Source of the DNA: Oscillospiraceae bacterium
GTDB taxonomy: Bacteria > Bacillota > Clostridia > Oscillospirales > CAG-272
Length of the DNA stretch: 38,482 bases
NCBI GenBank assembly: GCA_015064795.1
Contig: SVRO01000003.1
Span: forward strand, 1 to 38,482
Direction: 5' to 3'
Part shown: piece after piece, positions 7,997 to 16,407 of the stretch
Layout: the number at the start of each line of letters is the position of its first letter
How positions within the stretch are numbered: the stretch's first letter is position 1
Notes under the pieces: model-generated
Seen by the model: only the letters and a program-made list of their open reading frames with translations
Database searches by the model: none
Told to the model about the DNA's origin: nothing
Program-made: the position numbers and the translations under genes

Positions 7997-9822
7997 TACT
8001 TATAAAGGGGACCGTAGGTCGCGCAAGCGCGGTAGTCCTGACCTTCCTTATCCATGCCAAATGCGTTCCATGCAGCAGGACGGAAAATATCGTCCTTGGG
8101 AACATTGTGCATACATACGGGGATGCGAAGCATCGAACACATGGTGATCAGGTCGGCGCCGATATGGCCGTAGGAAATGGCACCGTGGTTGGCTCCCCAA
8201 TTTTGCATTACGTCATAAGCCGTCTTGAAGGGCGATCCCTCCTTGCCGTCACAACGGGGCGCAAACCAAGTGCAAGGCCACGTGGGGTCGGTGCGTGCCA
8301 TCAGCTTATCGGTAACCTCGTCGGGAAGCTTCACAGTCCATCCCTCTGCAATCTGAAGAACCGGGCCAATACCCTTTACCAGATTGAGACGGATCATGGT
8401 AGCGGGCATTTCGGCACGGGTTACGAAATGGCTGGAGAAGCCGCCGCCACGGAAGTTATCAAAGCCTGCTTCGCACCACACGGTTGCGTCGGTCATCTTC
8501 TTAATATCTTCCTCGGTAACCTCCCACCATCTCTTCATAATGGGGTTACCGTTCTCATCGGTGCATTCGCCGCAAGCATCAAGACAAGCAGCACCCGAGT
8601 TAAGCAGGTGAATAATACCGTCGGATTCAGCAGCCTTACCTTCGAGCTTATATCCCGTAACTCTTTCGGTAGCATCGCCCGACCAATAGGTACGAACATC
8701 GGCAAAGATCTGTGCGCGATGCGTAAGCAGTCTCATAAAGAGCATACCGAGACCGTTGAGCACGTCGTTTTCGGTAGCAAGCGTATAGGGCTCACGCGCG
8801 CCCTCGTAGTCAAAGGTCGAGGAAAGAAGAGCCTCGGGATAGTCACAGTTGGGCCAATGGTCGGTCCACTGTCTCTGTCCCTGGAAGCCGCCTGCAATCG
8901 CATTGTGACCAACCTTTTCCTCCTCGGCAAAGGCAGGAAGATTGGGATTACCGCGCATAAGATCCTTGATGATGCAGTACATCTTGACGGTAAATTCCCA
9001 CTGCTTTTCCTTTTCCTCGGGCGTGAACTTGATACGGCGCGTTTCGCCAAGGAATTCCACTTCCTCGGGGTTGTTGTCGGGGCCTTCCTTGCAATGTTCC
9101 TTCGTCCATGCAAGTGCCTTCTGATACTCTTCCTCATTGTAGATTCCCTCTTCCATGCGGCGAAGGATCTCTACTTCGTCAACCGACTCGACGCGCATGC
9201 CAAGATACTTTTCGATGAAATCCTGATCGATAATGGAGCCCGCAATACCCATGCACTGCGAACCGATCTGGAGATAGGATTTACCACGCATGGTAGCAAC
9301 CGCCACGGCGGCGCGACCGAAACGGAGAAGCTTTTCCTTCACGTCCTCGGGGATCTCGGTCACCTGATCTCTGTCCTGCACCTCATGGCCGTAGATGCCA
9401 AATGCGGGAAGTCCCTTCTGCGCGTGTCCGGCAAGAACGGCGGCAAGATAAACGGCGCCGGGTCTCTCGGTTCCATTAAAGCCCCAAACACCCTTGATCG
9501 TATGCGGATCCATGTCCATCGTCTCGGAGCCGTAGCACCAACAAGGAGTTACCGAAAGTGTGATGGAAACGCCTTCCTTCTTAAACTTGTCGGCACAAGC
9601 AGCTGTTTCCGGAACACGGCCGATCGTGGTATCGGCCATAACCACCTTCACGGGCTCACCGTTGGAGTAGAACAGATTCTCCTCAAACAGTTTTTTGGCG
9701 GCTTTCGCCATAGCCCAAACCTGAGGTTCAAGGCTCTCTCGGAGCTGTCTCGGGCCGCGGCGGCCGTCAACGATGGGACGAATACCGATTACGGGATAAT
9801 CACCAATGATTTTGTTTGCCAT
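7996..9822 (-). CDS. fucI: L-fucose isomerase
   Basis: FucI interconverts L-fucose and L-fuculose (and D-arabinose/D-ribulose) with a divalent metal in the cytoplasm. The 608-aa protein follows the Escherichia family member throughout: [12 protein letters not shown] at the N-terminus, [33 protein letters not shown], and [13 protein letters not shown]. It also has [19 protein letters not shown], metal/catalytic Glu in ATENDVLNG and Asp in FADVRTYWS, the NWGANHG His and the [14 protein letters not shown] end. GGAG lies 8 nt before the ATG. No fuculokinase or aldolase is next to it, so this is an orphan fucI. The divergent AraC-type gene and the operator-like repeats between them suggest sugar-responsive control. 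Confidence 0.96.
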   Translation of the reverse strand: MANKIIGDYPVIGIRPIVDGRRGPRQLRESLEPQVWAMAKAAKKLFEENLFYSNGEPVKVVMADTTIGRVPETAACADKFKKEGVSITLSVTPCWCYGSETMDMDPHTIKGVWGFNGTERPGAVYLAAVLAGHAQKGLPAFGIYGHEVQDRDQVTEIPEDVKEKLLRFGRAAVAVATMRGKSYLQIGSQCMGIAGSIIDQDFIEKYLGMRVESVDEVEILRRMEEGIYNEEEYQKALAWTKEHCKEGPDNNPEEVEFLGETRRIKFTPEEKEKQWEFTVKMYCIIKDLMRGNPNLPAFAEEEKVGHNAIAGGFQGQRQWTDHWPNCDYPEALLSSTFDYEGAREPYTLATENDVLNGLGMLFMRLLTHRAQIFADVRTYWSGDATERVTGYKLEGKAAESDGIIHLLNSGAACLDACGECTDENGNPIMKRWWEVTEEDIKKMTDATVWCEAGFDNFRGGGFSSHFVTRAEMPATMIRLNLVKGIGPVLQIAEGWTVKLPDEVTDKLMARTDPTWPCTWFAPRCDGKEGSPFKTAYDVMQNWGANHGAISYGHIGADLITMCSMLRIPVCMHNVPKDDIFRPAAWNAFGMDKEGQDYRACATYGPLYK

Positions 9823-9856
9823 TCTTTTTTCTCCTTTTTAATATTTTGGTTTTTTA

Positions 9857-9885
9857 TTGACAAAATGAACAAACTGTGTTAAACT
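9857..9885 (+). promoter_or_regulatory. Promoter of the araC-type gene
   Basis: TTGACA (9857-9862) and TAAACT (9880-9885) are 17 bp apart on the plus strand, about 100 bp upstream of the AraC-type start. The -35 is perfect and the -10 matches 4 of 6. No equally good promoter was found for fucI on the other strand, which fits an activator-dependent fucI promoter. Confidence 0.6.
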
Positions 9886-9898
9886 GATTTTATATTTA

Positions 9899-9934
9899 TG
9901 TGCTTTCTTACATAATATCATCTTTTGAAGCACA
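9899..9934. repeat. Inverted repeat in the fucI/araC intergenic region
   Basis: TGTGCTT (9899-9905) and AAGCACA (9928-9934) are perfect 7-bp inverted arms separated by 22 bp. They lie between the plus promoter and the direct repeats. A possible second regulator site or a chance palindrome. Confidence 0.35.
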
Positions 9935-9939
9935 TTTAC

Positions 9940-9971
9940 ATGGATTTTTGTAACAATTTTATGGATTTTTG
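9940..9971. promoter_or_regulatory. Direct-repeat operator candidate for the AraC-type regulator
   Basis: ATGGATTTTTG occurs at 9940-9950 and again at 9961-9971. The start-to-start distance is exactly 21 bp, two helical turns, which is the half-site spacing known for AraC/XylS proteins on araI. The site is upstream of fucI on the minus strand and just before the regulator's own ATG. Assignment of the bound protein is inference. Confidence 0.6.
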
Positions 9972-9988
9972 AACAATGAGGCCATTTT

Positions 9989-10798
9989 ATGAAACTTTCA
10001 CAACAACCGTTGTTTCCAATCAATGCAAGCAAATCCAATATTTCCATTGCAGCAGGCGGCTTTGTTATTACCGACGAGAGATGGCATCGTGAACCCGTTT
10101 CGGATCCCTTTTCAAGACTGTATTACGTCACCGACGGAAGCGGTGTCATCTATTCGGATACCGAAAGCATGAAGCTCGAGCCGGGGTACGTTTATCTTGC
10201 CCCCTGCGGCTCAAAATTCGGACATTATGGTACCGATTCGGTGGAAAAGCTGTATTTTCATATTGGTATGATCCTTCCAAACGGCTACGATTTCTTGGAC
10301 GGCTTTGATCATTTTTCCCGTCTGCCTTGGCCGATCGAGCATACCCAAAAAATGACGAAATGGTATCTCAGTGACGATTTCACCGACCACTTGCTTTTAA
10401 AGGGCGAGATCGACCGTACGGTTATGGCGTTTGTGGAAGCCGAAAAATATACGCCAATACACCGCATGAAATATTCCGCCTCGGTCACGAACGCAATCAA
10501 TTTTATAAGAAAGAATCTTTCGGCTTCGCTCTCGGTGCAAGACGTTGCCGATCACACGCTCTGCTCGCGCGGAAGACTTTCCTCCGCGTTCAAAGAGGAG
10601 CTTGGACAATCTACCGCCCGTTACATCGAAAATCTTCTCATGATCCGTGCGCAGACCATGTTGCTTTACACCGACTACACCATCGGCGAGATCAGTACAC
10701 TTCTCGGATTTTGTGATCAGTTTTATTTCTCACGGCGGTTTAAACAGTACTTTTCTCTATCTCCCAAGGAATACAGAAAACGCAAGGAAGAACCATAA
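9989..10798 (+). CDS. AraC-family transcriptional regulator
   Basis: A 269-aa protein with a cupin-like N-terminal sensor (about 1-145; GSGVIYSDTESMKLEPGYVY, then LAPCGSKFG) and an AraC double-HTH at about 165-265. The first HTH is SLSVQDVADHTLCSRGRLSSAF; the second is TIGEISTLLGFCDQFYFSRRFK, ending in FSLSPKEYRKR. It is divergent from fucI and 21 bp ahead of an SGNH hydrolase, so it probably responds to fucose or a related sugar and controls both sides. The ribosome site is weak (GAGG at distance 8). The ligand is not identifiable from sequence. Confidence 0.93.
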   Translation: MKLSQQPLFPINASKSNISIAAGGFVITDERWHREPVSDPFSRLYYVTDGSGVIYSDTESMKLEPGYVYLAPCGSKFGHYGTDSVEKLYFHIGMILPNGYDFLDGFDHFSRLPWPIEHTQKMTKWYLSDDFTDHLLLKGEIDRTVMAFVEAEKYTPIHRMKYSASVTNAINFIRKNLSASLSVQDVADHTLCSRGRLSSAFKEELGQSTARYIENLLMIRAQTMLLYTDYTIGEISTLLGFCDQFYFSRRFKQYFSLSPKEYRKRKEEP

Positions 10799-10819
10799 TA
10801 TAAAGGAGATTGCTTACTC

Positions 10820-11461
10820 ATGAAAACCATTCTTTTTCAAGGAGATTCCATAACCGATTGCGGCTGGGATCGCAACAATCCAAACTCGCTCGGACAAGGA
10901 TACGCACAGCTTGTGGCGGCCGAGCTTGGATTTGAAGCCCCCGGCGAATATACTTTTTATAACCGCGGCATTAGCGGCAACCGCATTGTCGATCTCTATG
11001 CGAGGATCAAAGCAGACATCATCAATCTGAAGCCTGATTATATGAGCATTTTGATTGGGGTCAACGACGTGTGGCATGAGATCATGAAGAACAATGGCGT
11101 AGACGCTGAAAAGTTTGAAAAAATCTACACCATGCTTTTGGAGGAGGTTTTGCAGGCACTTCCGAACTTGAAAATTTTTCTGATTGCCCCCTACGTTGTC
11201 AAAGGCAGCTCTACTGACAATACGCAGGACGCCCCAAACCGCTTTCAAATCTTTCGCGAGGAAGTGGATAAACGCATTGCGGCCGTGGAAAAACTCGGTG
11301 AAAAATTCCATCTTCCCGTTCTGCATTTACAAGAGAAATTTGATGAACACATTGCCAAAAACAACAACGCTTCATATTGGGTTCGTGACGGCGTGCATCC
11401 CGCGCTTTACGGCCACGAGCTGATCGCACGCGAATGGCTCCACATCTTTCGCACGCTATAA
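10820..11461 (+). CDS. SGNH/GDSL-type hydrolase
   Basis: A 213-aa cytoplasmic-looking esterase with no signal peptide. Block I is FQGDSITD with nucleophile Ser10, block II is NRGISGNRI (Gly), block III is LIGVNDVWHE (Asn), and block V is RDGVHP with Asp190 and His193. This subgroup is often a carbohydrate esterase or deacetylase. The location after the AraC-type gene and beside fucI supports a role in removing acyl groups from imported sugars, but the substrate is inference. AAAGGAG precedes the start. A convergent terminator separates it from ispE. Confidence 0.93.
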   Translation: MKTILFQGDSITDCGWDRNNPNSLGQGYAQLVAAELGFEAPGEYTFYNRGISGNRIVDLYARIKADIINLKPDYMSILIGVNDVWHEIMKNNGVDAEKFEKIYTMLLEEVLQALPNLKIFLIAPYVVKGSSTDNTQDAPNRFQIFREEVDKRIAAVEKLGEKFHLPVLHLQEKFDEHIAKNNNASYWVRDGVHPALYGHELIAREWLHIFRTL

Positions 11462-11474
11462 TGGCAAAATATAA

Positions 11475-11530
11475 AAAAGAGTCGCCAAGGGTGAGCGAAA
11501 CGGGGTTCACTTCATCAAAGCGACTCTTTT
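11475..11530. terminator. Bidirectional terminator between the SGNH hydrolase and ispE
   Basis: AAAAGAGTCGC (11475-11485) and GCGACTCTTTT (11520-11530) are perfect 11-bp inverted arms. A shorter GTGA/TTCAC element lies inside the 34-nt loop. T-runs follow on both strands. Confidence 0.85.
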
Positions 11531-11533
11531 CTT

Positions 11534-12403
11534 TTAAACGGGATAGCAAATCTTTGCCATAGCTCCCCTTTCTACAAGCTTACGCCGTGCGCCCTCGGCT
11601 TCTTTTTCGGTCTCAAAAAGACCGAATACCGAGGGGCCGCTTCCGCTCATTCTTGCGGCATACGCGCCGTTTTCACGCAAGATATTCATGGCTTCGGTCA
11701 CTGAAGGGCGAATCTCGCAAATAACACCCTCAAATACGTTGAAAAAGCCTTTTGACGCCATTTTTGCGTCTCCCGCCATCATTCCCTCGCGCAACGCTTT
11801 CAGCGCACTTTCGTTCCACGCGCGATTCGAAAAATCATCATACCTCTCATCTAAGCGGCGGTATGCCTCGGGCGTAGAAACTCCTTCTCCAAGCTTTGCG
11901 CACAAAATGGGACATTTGGGAAAGGAGGTCTCGCAGGGAAATATTTCTTCACCGATCCCGCGAACGACCTTCGTGCCGCCCAAAACGCAAAAAGGAACAT
12001 CCGCACCAATCGAGAGGGCAAGACGCAAAAGCTCTTCCTGCGAAAGACGGTTATCAAAAAGACGGTTCATTCCCCTAAGAACCGCGGCCGCGTCCGTGCT
12101 TCCACCTGCCATGCCAGCCGCAACGGGAATTCGCTTGCGGATCTCGATTGCAACACCGCAATCCTTGGAAATTGCTTCCAAATATTTCGCAGCGGCACGA
12201 TATGCCGTATTTTCTTTTCCAACGGGAATGCTCTTGGTGTCAATTACCAATTTTATCTCGTTTGATACACTTTTCTCTATATAAACCTCGTCATACCAAT
12301 CAACACTCTGCATAACGCTGACGATGTTATGGTATCCGTTTGGACGTTTATTTTCAATATCGAGAAAAAAATTCAATTTGGCATACGCTTTTTCAAAAAC
12401 CAT
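11534..12403 (-). CDS. ispE: 4-diphosphocytidyl-2-C-methyl-D-erythritol kinase
   Basis: IspE is the GHMP kinase of the MEP (non-mevalonate) isoprenoid pathway and phosphorylates CDP-ME with ATP. The 289-aa protein has the substrate segment AYAKLNFFLDI with Lys9, the PNGYH motif, the ATP loop PVAAGMAGGSTDAA (93-106) and GADVPF with Asp135. It ends with MSGSGPSVFGLF, the third GHMP motif. GGAG precedes the ATG. It is monocistronic here, with an extended -10 promoter upstream. Its presence implies that the organism uses the MEP route. Confidence 0.96.
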   Translation of the reverse strand: MVFEKAYAKLNFFLDIENKRPNGYHNIVSVMQSVDWYDEVYIEKSVSNEIKLVIDTKSIPVGKENTAYRAAAKYLEAISKDCGVAIEIRKRIPVAAGMAGGSTDAAAVLRGMNRLFDNRLSQEELLRLALSIGADVPFCVLGGTKVVRGIGEEIFPCETSFPKCPILCAKLGEGVSTPEAYRRLDERYDDFSNRAWNESALKALREGMMAGDAKMASKGFFNVFEGVICEIRPSVTEAMNILRENGAYAARMSGSGPSVFGLFETEKEAEGARRKLVERGAMAKICYPV

Positions 12404-12434
12404 AAAAACTCTCCTCAGTATTTGCTACGACATT

Positions 12435-12440
12435 ATTGTA
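12435..12440 (-). promoter_or_regulatory. Extended -10 element for ispE
   Basis: On the minus strand TACAAT is preceded by TATGG, an extended -10 pattern, 31 bp before the ispE start. The -35 at 17 bp (TTTCTT) is poor. Confidence 0.45.
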
Positions 12441-12503
12441 CCATATTTGCGTTCAAAAAGAAAGGTTTTTGCAAAAAATTATATTTATTAACATTTCTAT
12501 GTA

Positions 12504-12532
12504 TTGACGAAAACGTGAAAACGAGTTATAAT
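12504..12532 (+). promoter_or_regulatory. Promoter of the AI-2E transporter/htpG unit
   Basis: TTGACG (12504-12509) and TATAAT (12527-12532) are 17 bp apart, 27-42 bp before the possible start codons. No CIRCE inverted repeat (TTAGCACTC-N9-GAGTGCTAA) is visible near it, so HrcA control of htpG is not supported. Confidence 0.8.
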
Positions 12533-12574
12533 AGAATATATATTGCTATTATTGAAAGGATGTCGGGACAAAGG

Positions 12575-13948
12575 ATGTTTGATTTTAACGACAAGAAGAA
12601 AAAAACACTTGCGATCTGCGCCGCGATCTACGCCGTATTGGTGCTTCTTTTTGTGCTGATCGTAAATTTTGATAAATTCAGCGCATGGGGAAATTGGATC
12701 AAAGAGAAGTTTGACGTTTTCACCCCCATTATTATCGGCGCGATTCTTGCCTATCTCTGCGCCCCGCTTGTGCGCTTCTTCCAAAACGTCTTTTTGAAGC
12801 GCATGAAGAACAACCGCGCCAAGCGCGGTCTGTCCATTCTGTTTACGTATATCGTTGTATTCGGCGTAGTAATTGCTTTTGTTGCCTTGATCATTCCCCA
12901 GCTTCTCAGCAGTGCGGAGGAATTTTTCAAAAAGATGACGGATGGAACGTACTTGAATAACGCCATCGAATCGGTAAATGAAATCTTAAACAAGTTCTTG
13001 CGCGATAAAGCTGAGGATCAGTTTGAGTTTATTGATAAGCAAAAGATTATTGAATACATCCGCGCATTCTTCAACAATTCCGGTACTCTTTTCCAAAAGC
13101 TCGGTAATTTTGTTTTAGCTTATGCGTCCAACTTCGTGATCAGCATCAAAAACATTTTTCTCGGTTTCCTTCTTTCCGTTTACTTCCTCATCTTTAAAGA
13201 AAAGATCTATGCGCAAACCAAAAAGGCCATGCTTGCGATCTTCCCAACGAAAAAATACGAATCCATTTCTTCGTGGGCCTCGTATGCCAACGATACCTTT
13301 GGTGGCTTCGTCGTAGGCAAATTGCTCGACGCCATGTTCATGGTGATCGCCTGCTCCATTGTCTTTGGTATTGCCGGCATTCCTTATACGATACTCATTT
13401 CGGTTATTATCGGTTTTTCCAATATCATTCCCTTCTTTGGCCCCTTTATCGGTGCAATCCCCTCGGGCTTTATCGTACTGATCGCATCCGACACCTCCAA
13501 GCTCATCCTGTTCGTTGTTCTGCTGCTTATCATTCAGCAGTTTGACGCTAACGTAATGGAGCCGAAGATCGTGGGTGATAAAACGGGGCTCACCTCGCTC
13601 GGCGTTATCGTGGCCGTCCTTATCATGAGTGGATATTTTGGCATTCTCGGCACTGTCTTTGGTGTTCCAATCTATGCCATCCTCTGCTCCCTCATTGGCA
13701 GTTGGGTAGACGGCGGCCTGAAAAAGAAGGAGCTTTCCACCGAGCTTGCTGATTATTATCCTGAAAATTCCTTGGTCAATCCCAGAGAAACGACCGAAAA
13801 GAAGTCCAGAAATATTTTCCATCTCATTGGCATCTTCTTTGCCTTTCTTTTCCGAAAGATCAAGAAGCTCTTCGCTTTTTTCGCCGCGAAGTCAAAGGCA
13901 AAAAAGCGTCACAACGAAGAAAACAAAAATAACGAAGATGAAAAATAA
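12575..13948 (+). CDS. AI-2E transporter (PerM/YdiK) family membrane protein
   Basis: A 457-aa polytopic protein (462 aa if the in-frame ATG at 12560 is used). Hydrophobic segments include the first about 15-35, IIIGAILAYLCAPLV, LFTYIVVFGVVIAFVALII and two or three in the second half. The family core FGGFVVGKLLDAMFMV, PYTILISVIIGFSNIIPFFGPFIGAIP and QQFDANVMEPKIVGDKTGL is clear. Members export small molecules or act as Na+/H+ antiporters; the cargo is unknown. The C-terminal 70 residues are basic and lysine-rich. GAAAGG abuts the ATG at 12560 and is 15 nt from 12575, so the start is uncertain. It is followed by htpG after 30 bp. Confidence 0.9.
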   Translation: MFDFNDKKKKTLAICAAIYAVLVLLFVLIVNFDKFSAWGNWIKEKFDVFTPIIIGAILAYLCAPLVRFFQNVFLKRMKNNRAKRGLSILFTYIVVFGVVIAFVALIIPQLLSSAEEFFKKMTDGTYLNNAIESVNEILNKFLRDKAEDQFEFIDKQKIIEYIRAFFNNSGTLFQKLGNFVLAYASNFVISIKNIFLGFLLSVYFLIFKEKIYAQTKKAMLAIFPTKKYESISSWASYANDTFGGFVVGKLLDAMFMVIACSIVFGIAGIPYTILISVIIGFSNIIPFFGPFIGAIPSGFIVLIASDTSKLILFVVLLLIIQQFDANVMEPKIVGDKTGLTSLGVIVAVLIMSGYFGILGTVFGVPIYAILCSLIGSWVDGGLKKKELSTELADYYPENSLVNPRETTEKKSRNIFHLIGIFFAFLFRKIKKLFAFFAAKSKAKKRHNEENKNNEDEK

Positions 13949-13978
13949 TAAACTTCGTCCTTGTTGGGAGGTTATAAC

Positions 13979-15829
13979 ATGTCAGAAATGAAAAAAGGAA
14001 GCATTTCCGTAGAAACACAAAATATTTTCCCAATCATTAAGCGTTGGCTCTATTCCGAAAAGGATATTTTCCTGCGCGAAATCGTTTCCAATGCCACCGA
14101 CGCCATTACGAAAATGAAGCGCCTTTCATCGCTCGGTCAGATTCCTGCCACCGACGAGGCTTACCGCATTGACATTACACTTGACAAAGCGGAAAAGACC
14201 ATCACCGTAAGCGACAACGGCATCGGTATGTCCGAGGAGGAGCTGACGAAATATATTTGTCAGATCGCACTTTCGGGTGCCGTTGACTTTGTTCAAAAAT
14301 ACGAGGACAAGAACGATACTGCCGCCGGTGGCATCATCGGGCACTTCGGCCTTGGCTTCTATTCGGCCTTCATGGTAAGCGAAACGGTGGAGATCCTTAC
14401 GAAATCCTACACCGATGCCCCTGCTGTTCATTGGATCTGCTCGGATGCTGACGAATACCAGATCGAGCTTGACGAGCGCGAAGCGGGACGCGGCACGACC
14501 ATCGTGATGCACATTGCCTCCGACGAGGAGGAATATCTCAACGCATTCAAGCTTCAGGCAATTCTTGACAAATATTGCTCGTTTATGCCCGTTGAAATCT
14601 TCTTCAAGGAGATTGGTGAAGAAAAGGCCGATGGAGAGGTTGCCGAGGAAAAGCCGATCAACGACACAACGCCGCTTTGGCAAAAAAACGCCTCAGAATG
14701 CTCCCCCGAAGAATATAATGCTTTTTATAAGAAGGTTTTTGCCGATTATAAGGATCCGCTTTTCTACATTCACATCAATGCCGACTATCCGCTGAATTTC
14801 AAGGGTATCCTTTTCTTCCCGAACATCACCAACGACTTTGAGTCGCTTGAGGGACAGGTCAAGCTCTATTACAATCAGGTCTTTGTAGCTGACAATATTA
14901 AGGAAGTCATTCCTGAGTATATGCTCATGCTCAAGGGCGTTCTCGATTGCCCGGAGCTTCCGCTGAACGTCTCACGAAGCTATTTGCAGACCAATTCTTA
15001 CGTTTCCAAGCTTTCGGCGCACATTGTCAAAAAGGTGGCGGATAAGCTGAATGCGCTTTGCAACACCGACCGTGAAAACTACGAGAAGATATGGGAAGGC
15101 ATCAAGGTGTTTGTGGAATACGCTTGTATTCGTGACCGAAAATTTTACGAAAGAGTGAAGGATTCCCTTCTCCTCAAACTGACCGACGGCTCGCACGTTA
15201 CCTTCAAGAATTATTTGGAGGAAGCCAAGGAAAAACACGAAAACACCGTTTACTATACCTCCGACAAGGCACTTCAAGCTCGTTACATCTCGCTTTTTGA
15301 GGAAGAAGGCATTCGCGTTGCTTCCTTCGAAAAGGCGGTGGAAACGCAGTTCCTATCCGCGCTTGAGCAGAATATGGAAAACGTCAAATTCGTCCGTGTG
15401 GACGCCGACGTGGCCTCTGCGCTCAAAACGGGAGAGACCACCGAGGAGAATGAGGAGCTGGTTGCACTCTTTCGTAAGGTAAGCGGCAACGAAAAGCTTC
15501 AAGTAAAATTGGAGGCTTTAAAATCTGCCAAAACTCCTGCGATTTTGAATTTGGACGAAAATGCGCGTCGTTTTGAGGATATGATGCGGATGTACAACAA
15601 CGCCGAGGTTCCCGTAGGACTCGCCAAGGAGGGCGAAACGCTGGTGCTTAACACCGCGTCTACCTTGATCACAAAGCTTGCCGAGGATCTGAAAGCCAAG
15701 AACAACGAACGTGCAGAAAAACTCGCCGCTCACATTTACAGACTTTCGGTCATCTCCCAAAGGCGCTTGACCGCTGAAGAAATGCAGGACTTCTTGGACG
15801 AAAGTTTCTCGCTTCTTGAGGAAATATAA
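13979..15829 (+). CDS. htpG: Molecular chaperone HtpG (bacterial Hsp90)
   Basis: The 616-aa length is typical for HtpG. The GHKL ATPase domain shows Glu34 and Asn38 in FLREIVSNATDAI, Asp79 in SDNGIGM and the lid GHFGLGFYSAFMV (121-134). The middle domain contains LNVSRSYLQ, with the conserved Arg that senses the gamma-phosphate. The C-terminal dimerisation region runs to the end. It acts as an ATP-driven cytosolic chaperone. I chose the ATG at 13979, preceded by GGGAGG at 8 nt; a frame start 18 nt upstream lacks a ribosome site. It lies between a PerM-type protein and a TSCPD protein whose start overlaps its stop. Confidence 0.97.
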   Translation: MSEMKKGSISVETQNIFPIIKRWLYSEKDIFLREIVSNATDAITKMKRLSSLGQIPATDEAYRIDITLDKAEKTITVSDNGIGMSEEELTKYICQIALSGAVDFVQKYEDKNDTAAGGIIGHFGLGFYSAFMVSETVEILTKSYTDAPAVHWICSDADEYQIELDEREAGRGTTIVMHIASDEEEYLNAFKLQAILDKYCSFMPVEIFFKEIGEEKADGEVAEEKPINDTTPLWQKNASECSPEEYNAFYKKVFADYKDPLFYIHINADYPLNFKGILFFPNITNDFESLEGQVKLYYNQVFVADNIKEVIPEYMLMLKGVLDCPELPLNVSRSYLQTNSYVSKLSAHIVKKVADKLNALCNTDRENYEKIWEGIKVFVEYACIRDRKFYERVKDSLLLKLTDGSHVTFKNYLEEAKEKHENTVYYTSDKALQARYISLFEEEGIRVASFEKAVETQFLSALEQNMENVKFVRVDADVASALKTGETTEENEELVALFRKVSGNEKLQVKLEALKSAKTPAILNLDENARRFEDMMRMYNNAEVPVGLAKEGETLVLNTASTLITKLAEDLKAKNNERAEKLAAHIYRLSVISQRRLTAEEMQDFLDESFSLLEEI

Positions 15830-16080
15830 TGAAACACATTGAATATTTTACCTCCGGTGTTTGCTCGCGTAAAATTGATGTAGATATTGAGGATGGCATC
15901 ATAAAAAAGGTTGTTTTTACAGGCGGCTGCGCCGGAAACACACAGGGCGTTGCCGCGCTCATTCAGGGGATGACAGTGGAAGAAGCCATTTCCCGCCTTG
16001 ACGGTATTAAGTGCGGCTTTCGCCCTACCTCTTGCCCCGATCAGCTGGCAAAAGCGTTAAAGAAAGCATTAAAATCCTAA
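15829..16080 (+). CDS. TSCPD-domain protein (TIGR03905-like)
   Basis: An 83-aa protein whose ATG shares one base with the htpG stop (TAATG), so the two are translationally coupled. It has conserved cysteines Cys12 (SGVCSR), Cys34 (GGCAGN), Cys62 (IKCGFR) and Cys69 in the family-naming TSCPD motif (67-71). The same domain is found at the C-terminus of some B12-dependent ribonucleotide reductases. The stand-alone form has no established function. The four Cys could bind a metal or Fe-S cluster. Its coupling to htpG is a context clue without known meaning. Confidence 0.9.
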   Translation: MKHIEYFTSGVCSRKIDVDIEDGIIKKVVFTGGCAGNTQGVAALIQGMTVEEAISRLDGIKCGFRPTSCPDQLAKALKKALKS

Positions 16081-16119
16081 ATTTTTTTGCATATTTGTCA
16101 ATAAATTTTGGTAATTTTG

Positions 16120-16148
16120 TTGACAAATGATGAATTCGGTTGTATAAT
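16120..16148 (+). promoter_or_regulatory. Consensus promoter of the lysine-riboswitch transporter
   Basis: TTGACA (16120-16125) and TATAAT (16143-16148) are 17 bp apart, a 12/12 match. Transcription should start near 16155, at the 5' side of the riboswitch P1 helix. Confidence 0.92.
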
Positions 16149-16152
16149 AAAA

Positions 16153-16312
16153 TAGATAGAGGTGCGAGCTTGATGACTACTCTGCAAAAAGGTGAACCAG
16201 CACCGCAGAGGAAAGGCAAGCCCGCCGAAATGAACCACTCACTGCTTGGGGTGGCTCGTTGGACCGTCGCAAAATATGCGCCGGACTGTCACGTACCGTG
16301 GAGCGCTATCTC
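16153..16312 (+). promoter_or_regulatory. Lysine riboswitch (L box) aptamer
   Basis: The conserved L-box core is readable in order: AGAGGTGCGAGC (from 16158), a CTGCAAAAAGG/GAGGAAAGG region, GCCCGCCGAAATGAA, GGACTGTCACG and the closing TGGAGCGCTATC. P1 is formed by AGATAG (16154-16159) with CTATCT (16306-16311). The motif order matches the lysine class (Rfam RF00168 family). It lies between a consensus promoter and an intrinsic terminator in front of an NhaC-type transporter, so lysine should switch off that gene. Confidence 0.93.
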
Positions 16313-16342
16313 ATTTTCCGAATTTTAAAATTTCGAGCTTTT

Positions 16343-16396
16343 GGGATAGTGTTACCGATGGTGACTCTATCCCTTTCTTAATTTAATTTTTTTAGG
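16343..16396 (+). terminator. Riboswitch-controlled intrinsic terminator
   Basis: GGGATAG and GTTACC (16343-16356) pair with GGTGAC and CTATCCC (through 16373), about 13 bp with one T-T mismatch and a short loop, followed by a T-rich tract ending in TTTTTTT. The 5' arm GATAGTGT (16345-16352) can instead pair, with G-U wobbles, to GCGCTATC (16303-16310), the 3' side of P1. This gives a mutually exclusive antiterminator. Confidence 0.88.
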
Positions 16397-16407
16397 AGGA
16401 CATGGTC

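Noticed and set aside
8107-9882. A 591-codon plus-strand open frame opposite fucI
   Set aside because: It is antisense to a full-length, well-conserved fucI; no family features, no ribosome site, and composition follows the codon bias of the real gene.
12481-12574. CIRCE/HrcA operator ahead of the htpG unit
   Set aside because: No TTAGCACTC-N9-GAGTGCTAA repeat found; only a normal promoter is visible.
16140-16328. A 62-codon frame inside the lysine riboswitch
   Set aside because: The same bases form the conserved L-box core and helices; no ribosome site and no protein-like sequence.
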